21,491 bases of DNA, from the NCBI GenBank assembly GCA_030146615.1, contig JASLBL010000091.1:1-21491 (forward strand), given 5' to 3'. The notes below the pieces were generated by a model. It did no database searches. It saw nothing but the letters and a program-made list of their open reading frames with translations, and was not told where the DNA came from. This document shows positions 14,778-20,637 of the stretch, piece by piece. Source of the DNA: Actinomycetes bacterium (lineage in GTDB: Bacteria; Actinomycetota; CALGFH01). A program made the position numbers and the translations under genes. Every line of letters starts with the position of its first letter. The first letter of the stretch is position 1.

Positions 14778-15938
14778 TCAGCCCATCCCGACACCCTGGG
14801 AGCGCTGGAGCAGCTTGCCCTCGGTCTGGAGCGCCGGGGCGACCATGACCTCGGCCTTTTGGAACTCCTTGACCGTCTGGTAGCCGGTGGTGGCCATCGA
14901 GGTCCGCAAGCCCCCGAACAGGTTCATGCTGCCGTCGTTGACCGGGGCCGGCCCGAGCAGGATCTCCTTGAGGGTGCCGAGCGGGGTCGTCCGGACCCGG
15001 GTCCCGCGGGGCAGGTCCGGGTGGAAGGTGGCCATCCCCCAGTGGTGGCCGCGACCGGGGGCCTCGACCGCCCGGGCCAGCGGCGAGCCGATCATCACGG
15101 CGTCGGCCCCACACGCGACCGCCTTGGCCACGTCACCGCCGGTGCGCATGCCGCCGTCGGCGATCACCTGCACGTAGCGGCCTGTCTCCTCGAGGTGGCG
15201 GATCCGGGCCCCGGCGGCGTCGGCCAGGGCGGTGGCCATGGGCACGCCGATGCCGAGCACGCCGCGGGTGGTGCAGGCGGCGCCCGGCCCGACCCCGACC
15301 AGGACCCCGGCGGCCCCGGTGCGCATCAGGTGCAGGGCGGTGGCGTAGGAGGCGCAGCCGCCGACGATCACCGGCAGGTCGTAGTGGGCGATGAAGGTCT
15401 TGAGGTTGAGCGGCTCGCTCGAGGAGGAGACGTGCTCGGCCGAGACCACCGTGCCCTGGATGACCAGGATGTCGAGCCCGGCCTCGAGCGCGAACTGGTG
15501 GTAGCGGGCGACCCGCTGCGGGGTCAGGGAGGCGGCCGCGACCACCCCGGTCTCCTTGATGTCCCTGACCCGCTGGCCGATCAGCTCGGGCTTGATCGGC
15601 TCGGCGTAGATCTCCTGCATCCGCTTGGTCGCCTCGGTGTCGGGGAGGCTGGCGATCTCGGCGTAGACCGGGTCGGGGTCCTCGTAGCGGGTCCAGAGGC
15701 CTTCCAGGTTGAGCACGCCGAGCCCGCCCAGGCGGCCCAGCTCGACCGCGATCCGGGGCGACACCACCCCGTCCATGGCCGAGGCCAGCAGCGGCAGCTC
15801 GAAGTGGTAGGCGTCGAGGTCCCAGGAGATGTCGATGTCGTCGGGGTCGCGTGTCCGCCGGCTGGGCACGATCGCGATGTCGTCGAACCCGTAGGCCCGG
15901 CGGCCGCTCTTGCCGATGCCGATCTCGACCTCAGCCAC
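14778..15938 (-). CDS. guaB3: GuaB3-type IMP dehydrogenase family protein
   Basis: A 386-residue TIM-barrel protein of the IMP dehydrogenase/GMP reductase family. The catalytic loop reads GVGPGAACTTRG with Cys222, the thioimidate-forming residue, and IADGGMRTGGDVAKA is the phosphate-binding strand-loop. Classical GuaB is near 490 residues with two CBS domains inserted in the barrel. Here the CBS insert is absent and the loop is AACTTR rather than SICTTR, which marks the GuaB3 subgroup common in Actinomycetota and cyanobacteria. It probably acts on IMP, XMP or GMP next to guaA in guanine nucleotide synthesis. The GTG at 15938 is chosen for GGGAGGAA six nt upstream. A TTGACC/TAGCGT promoter lies about 100 bp upstream, leaving a leader of about 90 nt. 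Confidence 0.92.
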   Translation of the reverse strand: MAEVEIGIGKSGRRAYGFDDIAIVPSRRTRDPDDIDISWDLDAYHFELPLLASAMDGVVSPRIAVELGRLGGLGVLNLEGLWTRYEDPDPVYAEIASLPDTEATKRMQEIYAEPIKPELIGQRVRDIKETGVVAAASLTPQRVARYHQFALEAGLDILVIQGTVVSAEHVSSSSEPLNLKTFIAHYDLPVIVGGCASYATALHLMRTGAAGVLVGVGPGAACTTRGVLGIGVPMATALADAAGARIRHLEETGRYVQVIADGGMRTGGDVAKAVACGADAVMIGSPLARAVEAPGRGHHWGMATFHPDLPRGTRVRTTPLGTLKEILLGPAPVNDGSMNLFGGLRTSMATTGYQTVKEFQKAEVMVAPALQTEGKLLQRSQGVGMG

Positions 15939-16034
15939 CTTGCGTTCCTCCCAGCAGGGGGTACCCGAATCGGGGGCAGATAGACGAACGGACCCGTCCG
16001 CAAACACGGAGGGCCCGGGGAAGGTGCATGCCCG

Positions 16035-16064
16035 ACGCTAGCAGCGGGGTTCTGTGGAGGTCAA
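16035..16064 (-). promoter_or_regulatory. Sigma-70-type promoter of guaB3
   Basis: On the minus strand, TTGACC (16059-16064) and TAGCGT (16035-16040) are separated by 18 bp. It is the only promoter in the window with both boxes clear. The start near 16028 gives a leader with small stems such as CGGAC/GTCCG. Confidence 0.6.
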
Positions 16065-16088
16065 GGACAGCCCGGTCGGCATCCGCGC

Positions 16089-16094
16089 TACCAT
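16089..16094 (+). promoter_or_regulatory. Possible -10 box of the DUF5319 gene
   Basis: TACCAT, divergent from the guaB3 promoter. Transcription would start near 16101, leaving about 35 nt before the GTG at 16138. Confidence 0.45.
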
Positions 16095-16137
16095 GCCGGG
16101 AAGACTTCTCGCATCAACCTGGACTTCCGAGGTGCCC

Positions 16138-16626
16138 GTGCCCGACCCCCTCGACCCGTTCGAGCCCCAAGACGACTCGCCCCCCGAGCCCATCGACGAG
16201 GAAGAGCGTGCCGCGCTCCTGGACGACCTGGCCGACCTGGCCGAGTTCCGATCGGCGTTGGAGCAGCGCGGCTTTCTCGGCGTGGTCATCTCCTGCCCCG
16301 ACTGCGAGGAGGACCACTTCTTCGGCTGGAGCCTGCTGCGGGAGAACCTGGAGCACATCCTGGAGCACGGCGAGCCCCGGGTCCACGAGCCGGCCTTCGA
16401 GCCGGCGGTCGACCACTACGTGACCTGGGACTACGCCAAGGGGTTCGTTGACGGCCTGCTCGAGGGCGAGCACGAGCACGGGCCGCTGCGGGACGGCTGG
16501 ACCTCGCCGGCCGAGGCCGCCCGGCGCCTGCGCCGGGCCCTGGCCACCCGCGGCCTGTCCGAGGACGAGGTCGCGGCCGTGCTCAGCGAGGGCGGCCTCC
16601 CGCCCGGCGACCTCGGCGAGCGCTAG
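16138..16626 (+). CDS. DUF5319 family protein
   Basis: An acidic 162-residue cytoplasmic protein. It begins MPDPLDPFEP, then has an acidic helix (EEERAALLDDLADLAEFRSAL) and CPDCEEDHFFGWSLLRENLEHIL with Cys53, Cys56 and His60. RVHEPAFEP and YVTWDYAKGFVDGL follow. This arrangement matches the actinobacterial family DUF5319, whose role is unknown and which in my memory is often found near guaB-type genes, as here. The CxxC-x3-H group could bind a metal. Its start is uncertain: the GTG at 16138 has GAGG 5 nt upstream, while a GTG at 16132 and an ATG at 16093 are in frame. Its stop codon shares CTAG with the convergent HAD gene. Confidence 0.8.
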   Translation: MPDPLDPFEPQDDSPPEPIDEEERAALLDDLADLAEFRSALEQRGFLGVVISCPDCEEDHFFGWSLLRENLEHILEHGEPRVHEPAFEPAVDHYVTWDYAKGFVDGLLEGEHEHGPLRDGWTSPAEAARRLRRALATRGLSEDEVAAVLSEGGLPPGDLGER

Positions 16627-17441
16627 CGCCGCCGTCGCCTGGCCAAGCGGCGGCCGGTGACCGCGGCCGCGGCGGTGGTGGCGCCCGCGGCCATCCCGGC
16701 CGGCAGCCAGACCAGCCACAGCCGGCGCCGGCGGCGGAAGTCCTGGACCGGCCAGCCCCGCTCGGCGGCCAGGTCGCGCAGGTGCCGGTCGGGATTGACG
16801 GCCACCGGCCGGCCGACCCCCTCCAGCAGCGGCCGGTCGTTCACCGAGTCCGAGTAGGCGCTGCTGGCTCGGAGGTCGAACCCCTGCTCGTCGGCCAGGC
16901 GGAGGACCGCGTCCAGCTTGGCCGGCCCGTGCAGCACCGGGCCGAGCAGCCGGCCGGTGTAGGTCCCGTCGACCAGCTCGGCCTCGGTCCCGAGGGCCCC
17001 GTCCATGCCCAGGTAGGTGGCGATCCCCTGGGCCAGCTCGCGGGGGGCGGCCGTGACCAGGTAGGTCCGGTCCCCCTGGTCGTGGTGCTCGTCGATCACC
17101 CGCCGCATCCCCGGGTAGATGCGGGGCCCGATCACCTCGACCACGATGTCGTGGCCGATCTGGGTCAGGTCGTCGCGCCGCTTGCCCTCGACGAAGGCCA
17201 GCGCCTGCTCGCGGGCCGCCTCCATCCCCTTCTTCCCCTCGGCTCCGGTGAGCCGGAACACCAGCTGCCCGAACGTGAACCCGGCGATGTCCCGCATGGT
17301 GTAGAACCCGTGCCGGTACAGGCCCCTGGCGAACAGGTACATGCTCGAGCCGGGCAGCAGCGTCTTGTCCACGTCGAAGAACGCCGCCCTGGCCGTGCCC
17401 ACCCCGGTGTCGCTGCCCCCGCCCGTCCTGGTCAGGGTCAT
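16623..17441 (-). CDS. HAD-IB family phosphatase with C-terminal membrane anchor
   Basis: A 272-residue haloacid-dehalogenase-type hydrolase. Motif I is FFDVDKT (Asp23 nucleophile, Asp25 acid/base), motif II is the Thr in LVTAAP, and motif IV is YSDSVNDRPLLE. This fits subfamily IB (SerB-like phosphatases, including enzymes acting on phospholipid precursors). After the catalytic domain come RRRRR, a hydrophobic stretch (about 240-260) and a basic tail ending RRLARRRRR, suggesting a membrane anchor. The ATG overlaps the stop of the upstream epimerase gene as ATGA (17438-17441), so the two are co-translated, perhaps acting on the same sugar- or lipid-phosphate pathway. Substrate unknown. Confidence 0.88.
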   Translation of the reverse strand: MTLTRTGGGSDTGVGTARAAFFDVDKTLLPGSSMYLFARGLYRHGFYTMRDIAGFTFGQLVFRLTGAEGKKGMEAAREQALAFVEGKRRDDLTQIGHDIVVEVIGPRIYPGMRRVIDEHHDQGDRTYLVTAAPRELAQGIATYLGMDGALGTEAELVDGTYTGRLLGPVLHGPAKLDAVLRLADEQGFDLRASSAYSDSVNDRPLLEGVGRPVAVNPDRHLRDLAAERGWPVQDFRRRRRLWLVWLPAGMAAGATTAAAAVTGRRLARRRRR

Positions 17442-18379
17442 GCCTGCGCCTCGAGCGCCCGCCGGAACCAGGGCACCGTCCGCTGGACCCCCTCCTCCAG
17501 CGAGACCTGAGGCTTCCAGCCCAGCTCCGTCACCGCCCTGGTGATGTCGGGCCGCCGCACCTCCGGGTCGTCCACCGGCCGCGGCCGCAGCTCGATCCTC
17601 GGCTCCACCCCGGCCGCCCTGGCCACCGTCCGGGCCAGCTCGAGGATCGTCACCTCCTCCGGGTTCCCCAGGTTGACCGGCCCCACCAGGTCGCTCCCGA
17701 GCAGCCGCCAGATCCCCTCGATCAGGTCGGCCACATAGCACAGCGACCGGGTCTGGCTCCCGTCCCCGTGCACAGTCAGCGGCTCCCCCCGCAACGCCTG
17801 CACGGCAAACGTGCAGAAGGCACGACCGTCGTCGATCCGCATGGACGGTCCGTAGGTATTGAAGATACGAACGATCCTGACCTTGACGTCGTGGGTGCGG
17901 TGGTAGGCCATGGCCAGGGCCTCGGCGAAGCGCTTGGCCTCGTCGTAGACGCCGCGGGGGCCGATCGGGTTGACGTGGCCCCAGTACTCCTCGTGCTGCG
18001 GGTGGATCTGCGGGTCGCCGTAGACCTCGCTCGTGGAGGCGACGAGGAAGCGCGCGCGGTGCTTCTTGGCCAGCCCGAGCGCGTGGTGGGTGCCGTGGGA
18101 GCCGACCTTCAGCGTGTGCAGCGGCAGGCGCAGGTAGTCGATCGGGGAGGCGGGCGACGCGAGGTGGTAGACGAAGTCGACGGGCTCGTCGACGTGGAAG
18201 GGCTCGACGATGTCCGTCTGCATGACCTCGAACTCCGGCACGCGGATGTGCTCGATGTTCGTGAGGTTGCCCGTCTCGAAGTTGTCGACGCAGATGACGC
18301 GGTGCCCGCGCCGCAGGAGCTCGTCGCAAAGATGGGAACCCAGGAAGCCGGCGCCGCCGGTGACAAGTGCAGTGGCCAT
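17438..18379 (-). CDS. NAD-dependent sugar epimerase/dehydratase, UDP-glucuronate decarboxylase (UXS) type, codon-mosaic gene
   Basis: A 313-residue short-chain dehydrogenase of the extended class. It has the NAD motif TGGAGFLG (7-14), HLASPASPIDY (72-82), STSEVYGDPQIHPQ (115-128), the catalytic Tyr145-x3-Lys149 in YDEAKR and RIFNTYGPSMR. These segments are those of UDP-xylose synthase, which makes UDP-xylose from UDP-glucuronate for surface polysaccharides. The protein is complete and well formed. Codon choice, however, switches abruptly near codon 161-168 (17,878-17,899): Arg is CGC 9 of 10 before and never after, with CGG 12 and AGG 4 after. Val goes from GTC 15:1 to GTG 11:3, and Gly from GGC to GGG. 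The gene is thus a join of two lineages. It is translationally coupled to the HAD gene. Confidence 0.9.
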   Translation of the reverse strand: MATALVTGGAGFLGSHLCDELLRRGHRVICVDNFETGNLTNIEHIRVPEFEVMQTDIVEPFHVDEPVDFVYHLASPASPIDYLRLPLHTLKVGSHGTHHALGLAKKHRARFLVASTSEVYGDPQIHPQHEEYWGHVNPIGPRGVYDEAKRFAEALAMAYHRTHDVKVRIVRIFNTYGPSMRIDDGRAFCTFAVQALRGEPLTVHGDGSQTRSLCYVADLIEGIWRLLGSDLVGPVNLGNPEEVTILELARTVARAAGVEPRIELRPRPVDDPEVRRPDITRAVTELGWKPQVSLEEGVQRTVPWFRRALEAQA

Positions 18380-18388
18380 GACGGCCGG

Positions 18389-18394
18389 AGGCTA
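18389..18394 (-). promoter_or_regulatory. Possible -10 box of the UXS-type gene
   Basis: TAGCCT on the minus strand, 9 nt before the ATG at 18379. Its TAG is also the stop codon of the Cys-rich gene upstream, so co-transcription with that gene is the alternative. Confidence 0.4.
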
Positions 18395-18592
18395 CAGCCG
18401 GACGGGCGTGCGGGGGCTCCGCGCGGCCTTGATCTGCTTCTTGGTCACATCGCCGGACAGCACGTACATGCGCTTGTCGAGGCGCTCGGCGAGGCCGGCC
18501 ATGGCCAGGCGCTTGAGGACCACGGGACAGGTCTTGCACCGGGGCTTGTCCTTGCAGCAGGACTTCTTCGTCTTGACGCGCGTCGACGGCAT
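18392..18592 (-). CDS. Small Cys-rich basic protein of unknown function
   Basis: A 66-residue, strongly basic protein. The N-terminal third reads KTKKSCCKDKPRCKTCPVVL, with Cys12, Cys13, Cys19 and Cys22 giving a CC-x5-C-x2-C cluster able to bind zinc or iron. The rest is a mixed helix/basic tail. Starts at 18592, 18598 (ATG) and 18601 (GTG) are in frame; 18592 best fits the TAACAT box at 18602-18607. Small actinobacterial proteins with this CxxCP cluster are known to me only as hypothetical. It is divergent from ferritin and shares its palindromic control site, which hints at a link with metal status. That link is inferred from position only. Confidence 0.65.
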   Translation of the reverse strand: MPSTRVKTKKSCCKDKPRCKTCPVVLKRLAMAGLAERLDKRMYVLSGDVTKKQIKAARSPRTPVRL

Positions 18593-18601
18593 TCGCATCA
18601 C

Positions 18602-18607
18602 ATGTTA
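18602..18607 (-). promoter_or_regulatory. -10 box of the Cys-rich gene
   Basis: TAACAT on the minus strand, 9 nt before the ATG at 18592. It overlaps the left arm of the palindrome at 18605-18618. Confidence 0.5.
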
Positions 18608-18618
18608 GGGATCCCTAA
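18605..18618. promoter_or_regulatory. Perfect 14-bp palindrome, probable operator between divergent promoters
   Basis: TTAGGGATCCCTAA equals its own reverse complement. Its outer arms overlap the -10 boxes of both the Cys-rich gene (18602-18607, minus) and ferritin (18616-18621, plus), so one bound dimer would block both. The TTAGG/CCTAA arms are those of DtxR/IdeR iron boxes, but the canonical IdeR box is 19 bp with a longer centre. An iron- or manganese-responsive DtxR-family repressor is a reasonable but unproven guess. Confidence 0.6.
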
Positions 18619-18621
18619 GCT
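18616..18621 (+). promoter_or_regulatory. -10 box of ferritin, leaderless start
   Basis: TAAGCT followed by 7 nt and the ATG at 18629. The first three bases belong to the palindromic operator. Confidence 0.65.
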
Positions 18622-18628
18622 AGTGCGG

Positions 18629-19162
18629 ATGCCAGCACCTGCATTCGTCGCCCGCCTCAACGAGCAGATCGCCAACGAGTTCGCCGCCAGCCAGCAGTAC
18701 ATCGCGGTGGCGATCTACTACGACGACGAGACGCTGCCGCGCCTGGCGAGCTTCTTCTACTCGCAGGCCATCGAGGAGCGCAACCACGCGATGATGATGG
18801 TCAAGTACCTGCTCGACGCGGATGAGGACGCGATCATCCCGGCCGTCGCCGCGCCGCGGAACGGCTTCGCGGACATCGTCGAGCCCGTGGCCGTCGCGCT
18901 CGAGCAGGAGCGCAAGGTCACGAAGCAGATCGAGGGCCTGGCCGGCGTCGCCCGCGAGCACGGCGACTTCCAGTCCGAGCAGTTCATCCAGTGGTTCCTC
19001 AAGGAGCAGGTCGAGGAGGTCGCGACGATGAGCGACCTGCTGCGCACCGTGGAGCGCTCCCGGCAGAACCCGATGTGGGCCGAGGAGTACCTCGCCCGGG
19101 AGCACGGCACGCCCGAGAGCGAGGACCCGACCGCGCCGCCGGCCGCGGGCGGGACGCTCTAG
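18629..19162 (+). CDS. Ferritin (non-haem, BfrB/FtnA type)
   Basis: A 177-residue four-helix-bundle iron-storage protein that oxidises Fe(II) and stores it as mineral in a 24-subunit shell. Ferroxidase ligands are in place: Glu17 (NEFAASQQY), Glu50 and His53 (IEERNH), Glu94 (EQERK), and Gln127/Glu130 (FLKEQVEE). The haem-binding Met of bacterioferritin is not apparent, so the ferritin rather than Bfr class is likely. A disordered tail rich in Pro, Glu and Ala follows residue 158. The ATG at 18629 is 7 nt after TAAGCT and gives the usual N-terminus. Its divergent control region with the Cys-rich gene carries an iron-box-like palindrome, in keeping with metal-dependent expression. Confidence 0.95.
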   Translation: MPAPAFVARLNEQIANEFAASQQYIAVAIYYDDETLPRLASFFYSQAIEERNHAMMMVKYLLDADEDAIIPAVAAPRNGFADIVEPVAVALEQERKVTKQIEGLAGVAREHGDFQSEQFIQWFLKEQVEEVATMSDLLRTVERSRQNPMWAEEYLAREHGTPESEDPTAPPAAGGTL

Positions 19163-19165
19163 CGC

Positions 19166-19807
19166 TCAGCCTGGGCGGGGCGCGGGCGGCACGTGCTCGT
19201 GCTTCCAGGCGCCCTCCTCCTGCTTCCAGATCGGCAGGCGCTCCTTGACCTGGTCGATGATCTGGCGGGCGCCCGCGAAGGCCTCGGGCCGGTGGGGCGC
19301 GCTGGCGGCGACGAGGATCGACGCCTCCGTGGTGGCGACGCGGCCCGTGCGGTGCTCGGCGGCGGCGGCGCACAGGCCGTGCGCGGCGACGGCCTCGTCG
19401 ACGATGCGGCGCAGCTCGGCCTCGGCCATCTCGGCGTAGCCGTCGTAGTCGAGGAACGCGACGTCGCGGGTGACGCCGGAGAAGGTCACGACCGCGCCGG
19501 CGCGCGGGTCCTGCACGCGGGCGACGAGCGCGTCGAGGGAGAGCGCGTGGTCGACCACCGCGGTGTGGACGGCGGCGGCGCCCCCCGAGACGGGCGGGAC
19601 GACGGCGAGCTCGTCGTCCGGGTGGAGCACCTGGTCGGGCGCGGCGTACTCGCGGTTGACGGCCAGCACGAGCGGGAGGCCCTCGGCGAGGCCGTCGACC
19701 GCGGCGAGCGCGTCGGAGACGCGGGCGCCGTCGGGCAGCTCGAGCTCGAGCCGATCGGTGCCCGCGCGGTCGCGCAGCGCGGCGAAGAGCCTGACCCGGA
19801 CGATCAC
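19166..19807 (-). CDS. moaX: MoaD-MoaE fusion (molybdopterin synthase, MoaX type)
   Basis: A 213-residue fusion of both molybdopterin synthase subunits. Residues 1-76 are a ubiquitin-like MoaD domain (RLFAALRDRAG ... LAVNREY ... PPVSGG). Residues about 80-213 are MoaE, with VVTFSGVTRD, a Y-x-x-M-A-E segment and the catalytic lysines Lys188 and Lys195 in QVKERLPIWKQE. MoaD must expose its C-terminal Gly-Gly to carry the thiocarboxylate that sulphurates precursor Z. Here Gly75-Gly76 is buried at the domain junction, so cleavage after it is expected, as known for mycobacterial MoaX. The GTG at 19807 is preferred because TACCGT lies 7 nt upstream; the GTG at 19816 overlaps that box. It lies 23 bp after the lipoate-ligase-like gene. 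Confidence 0.93.
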   Translation of the reverse strand: MIVRVRLFAALRDRAGTDRLELELPDGARVSDALAAVDGLAEGLPLVLAVNREYAAPDQVLHPDDELAVVPPVSGGAAAVHTAVVDHALSLDALVARVQDPRAGAVVTFSGVTRDVAFLDYDGYAEMAEAELRRIVDEAVAAHGLCAAAAEHRTGRVATTEASILVAASAPHRPEAFAGARQIIDQVKERLPIWKQEEGAWKHEHVPPAPRPG

Positions 19808-19814
19808 GGTCCGC

Positions 19815-19820
19815 ACGGTA
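19815..19820 (-). promoter_or_regulatory. -10 box of moaX, leaderless start
   Basis: TACCGT on the minus strand, then 7 nt and the GTG at 19807, in the 23-bp gap after the preceding gene. Confidence 0.55.
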
Positions 19821-19830
19821 GCCGGGCGGC

Positions 19831-20565
19831 TCAGGCGGTGTGGGCGGAGCGCAGGCGCCCGGCGGCCGCGTGCGTGCGGGGGCCGGGCTCGCCCGGGGAG
19901 GCTTCCTGCCGCCGCAGCTCGCGGGCGAGCGCCGCGGCGACGGCCGCGCTCGTGAGCCCGCGGCGCCCGTCCTCCGCGGCGCCCGCCGTGCGCGGCTCCC
20001 ACGGGAGGTCGAGCGCGGCGTAGACGTCGACGAGCGCGGAGCGGATGCGGGGGCCGCCCTCCACGACGACGACGGCGGTGAAGAGCGCCGCCCCGCGGAC
20101 GACCCGCTGCGCCGCGCCCGCGACCTTGGGCCCGCCCGGCAGGTGCAGGCTCCAGCGGCCCGCGCAGTACTCCCCGGGCAGCTCGCCGAGCTCGACGGCG
20201 GCGCCCAGGCCCGCCAGGGCGGCGGAGACGAGGCCGGTCCCGGCCGCGAAGCGCTCCTGCATGCCCTCGGCGATGACCGGGGAGCGGGTGACCAGCTCGA
20301 CGACGACCGAGCCGTGGTCGTAGGCCGCGGCGCGGCCGCCGCCCAGGCGTAGGACGGGCGTGAAGCCGTGCGTGCGGGCGGCCGAGGTGGCGCTCGGCCA
20401 GCCCGGCGCGAGGCGGTCGAGGCGGCCGAAGGCCATGGTCGGGCCGGGGCGGTAGATCCGGGCGGTCCCGGGGCGCTCCCCCGCCGCGACCTCGTCGAGC
20501 AGCGCGTGGCTGAGCGCCATGTCGAGGGCGGGGTCCTCCGGGTGGGCCTCCGTGAGCAGCTGCAC
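19831..20565 (-). CDS. Lipoate-protein ligase/octanoyltransferase family protein (BPL_LplA_LipB fold)
   Basis: A 244-residue protein with the cofactor-transferase fold. VLRLGGGRAAAYDHGSVVVEL (71-91) corresponds to the RxxGGGxVxHdxG loop, with Leu in place of the second Arg and Tyr in place of the usual His region. GGPKVAGAAQRVVRGAALF (144-162) carries the conserved Lys147 and the AQR segment. EYCAGRWSLHLPGG includes Cys134. Family members attach lipoate, octanoate or biotin to carrier proteins. Which reaction is used here is not clear, and no lipoylated enzyme gene is nearby. The GTG at 20565 gives the expected N-terminus; the ATG at 20520 would remove a conserved helix. It is divergent from the mutase gene by 72 bp. 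Confidence 0.75.
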   Translation of the reverse strand: MQLLTEAHPEDPALDMALSHALLDEVAAGERPGTARIYRPGPTMAFGRLDRLAPGWPSATSAARTHGFTPVLRLGGGRAAAYDHGSVVVELVTRSPVIAEGMQERFAAGTGLVSAALAGLGAAVELGELPGEYCAGRWSLHLPGGPKVAGAAQRVVRGAALFTAVVVVEGGPRIRSALVDVYAALDLPWEPRTAGAAEDGRRGLTSAAVAAALARELRRQEASPGEPGPRTHAAAGRLRSAHTA

Positions 20566-20624
20566 GCGGCGCCGATGCTCGCATCCGCGGCGCGCACGGG
20601 ACCGTGGCGACGGCCTTCCGCGGG

Positions 20625-20630
20625 TAGTCT
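20625..20630 (+). promoter_or_regulatory. -10 box of the mutase gene, leaderless start
   Basis: TAGTCT followed by 7 nt and the ATG at 20638. Confidence 0.65.
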
Positions 20631-20637
20631 GCGGCCC

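Noticed and set aside
17438..18379. Reading the mid-gene composition change as a mobile-element or integration boundary
   Set aside because: No inverted or direct repeats, integrase, tRNA or frame disruption are seen; the join is seamless within a homologous gene, favouring recombination or mis-assembly.
18605..18618. The palindrome as a transcription terminator
   Set aside because: It lies between two divergent start sites, overlaps both -10 boxes and has no T tract, so an operator is the better reading.
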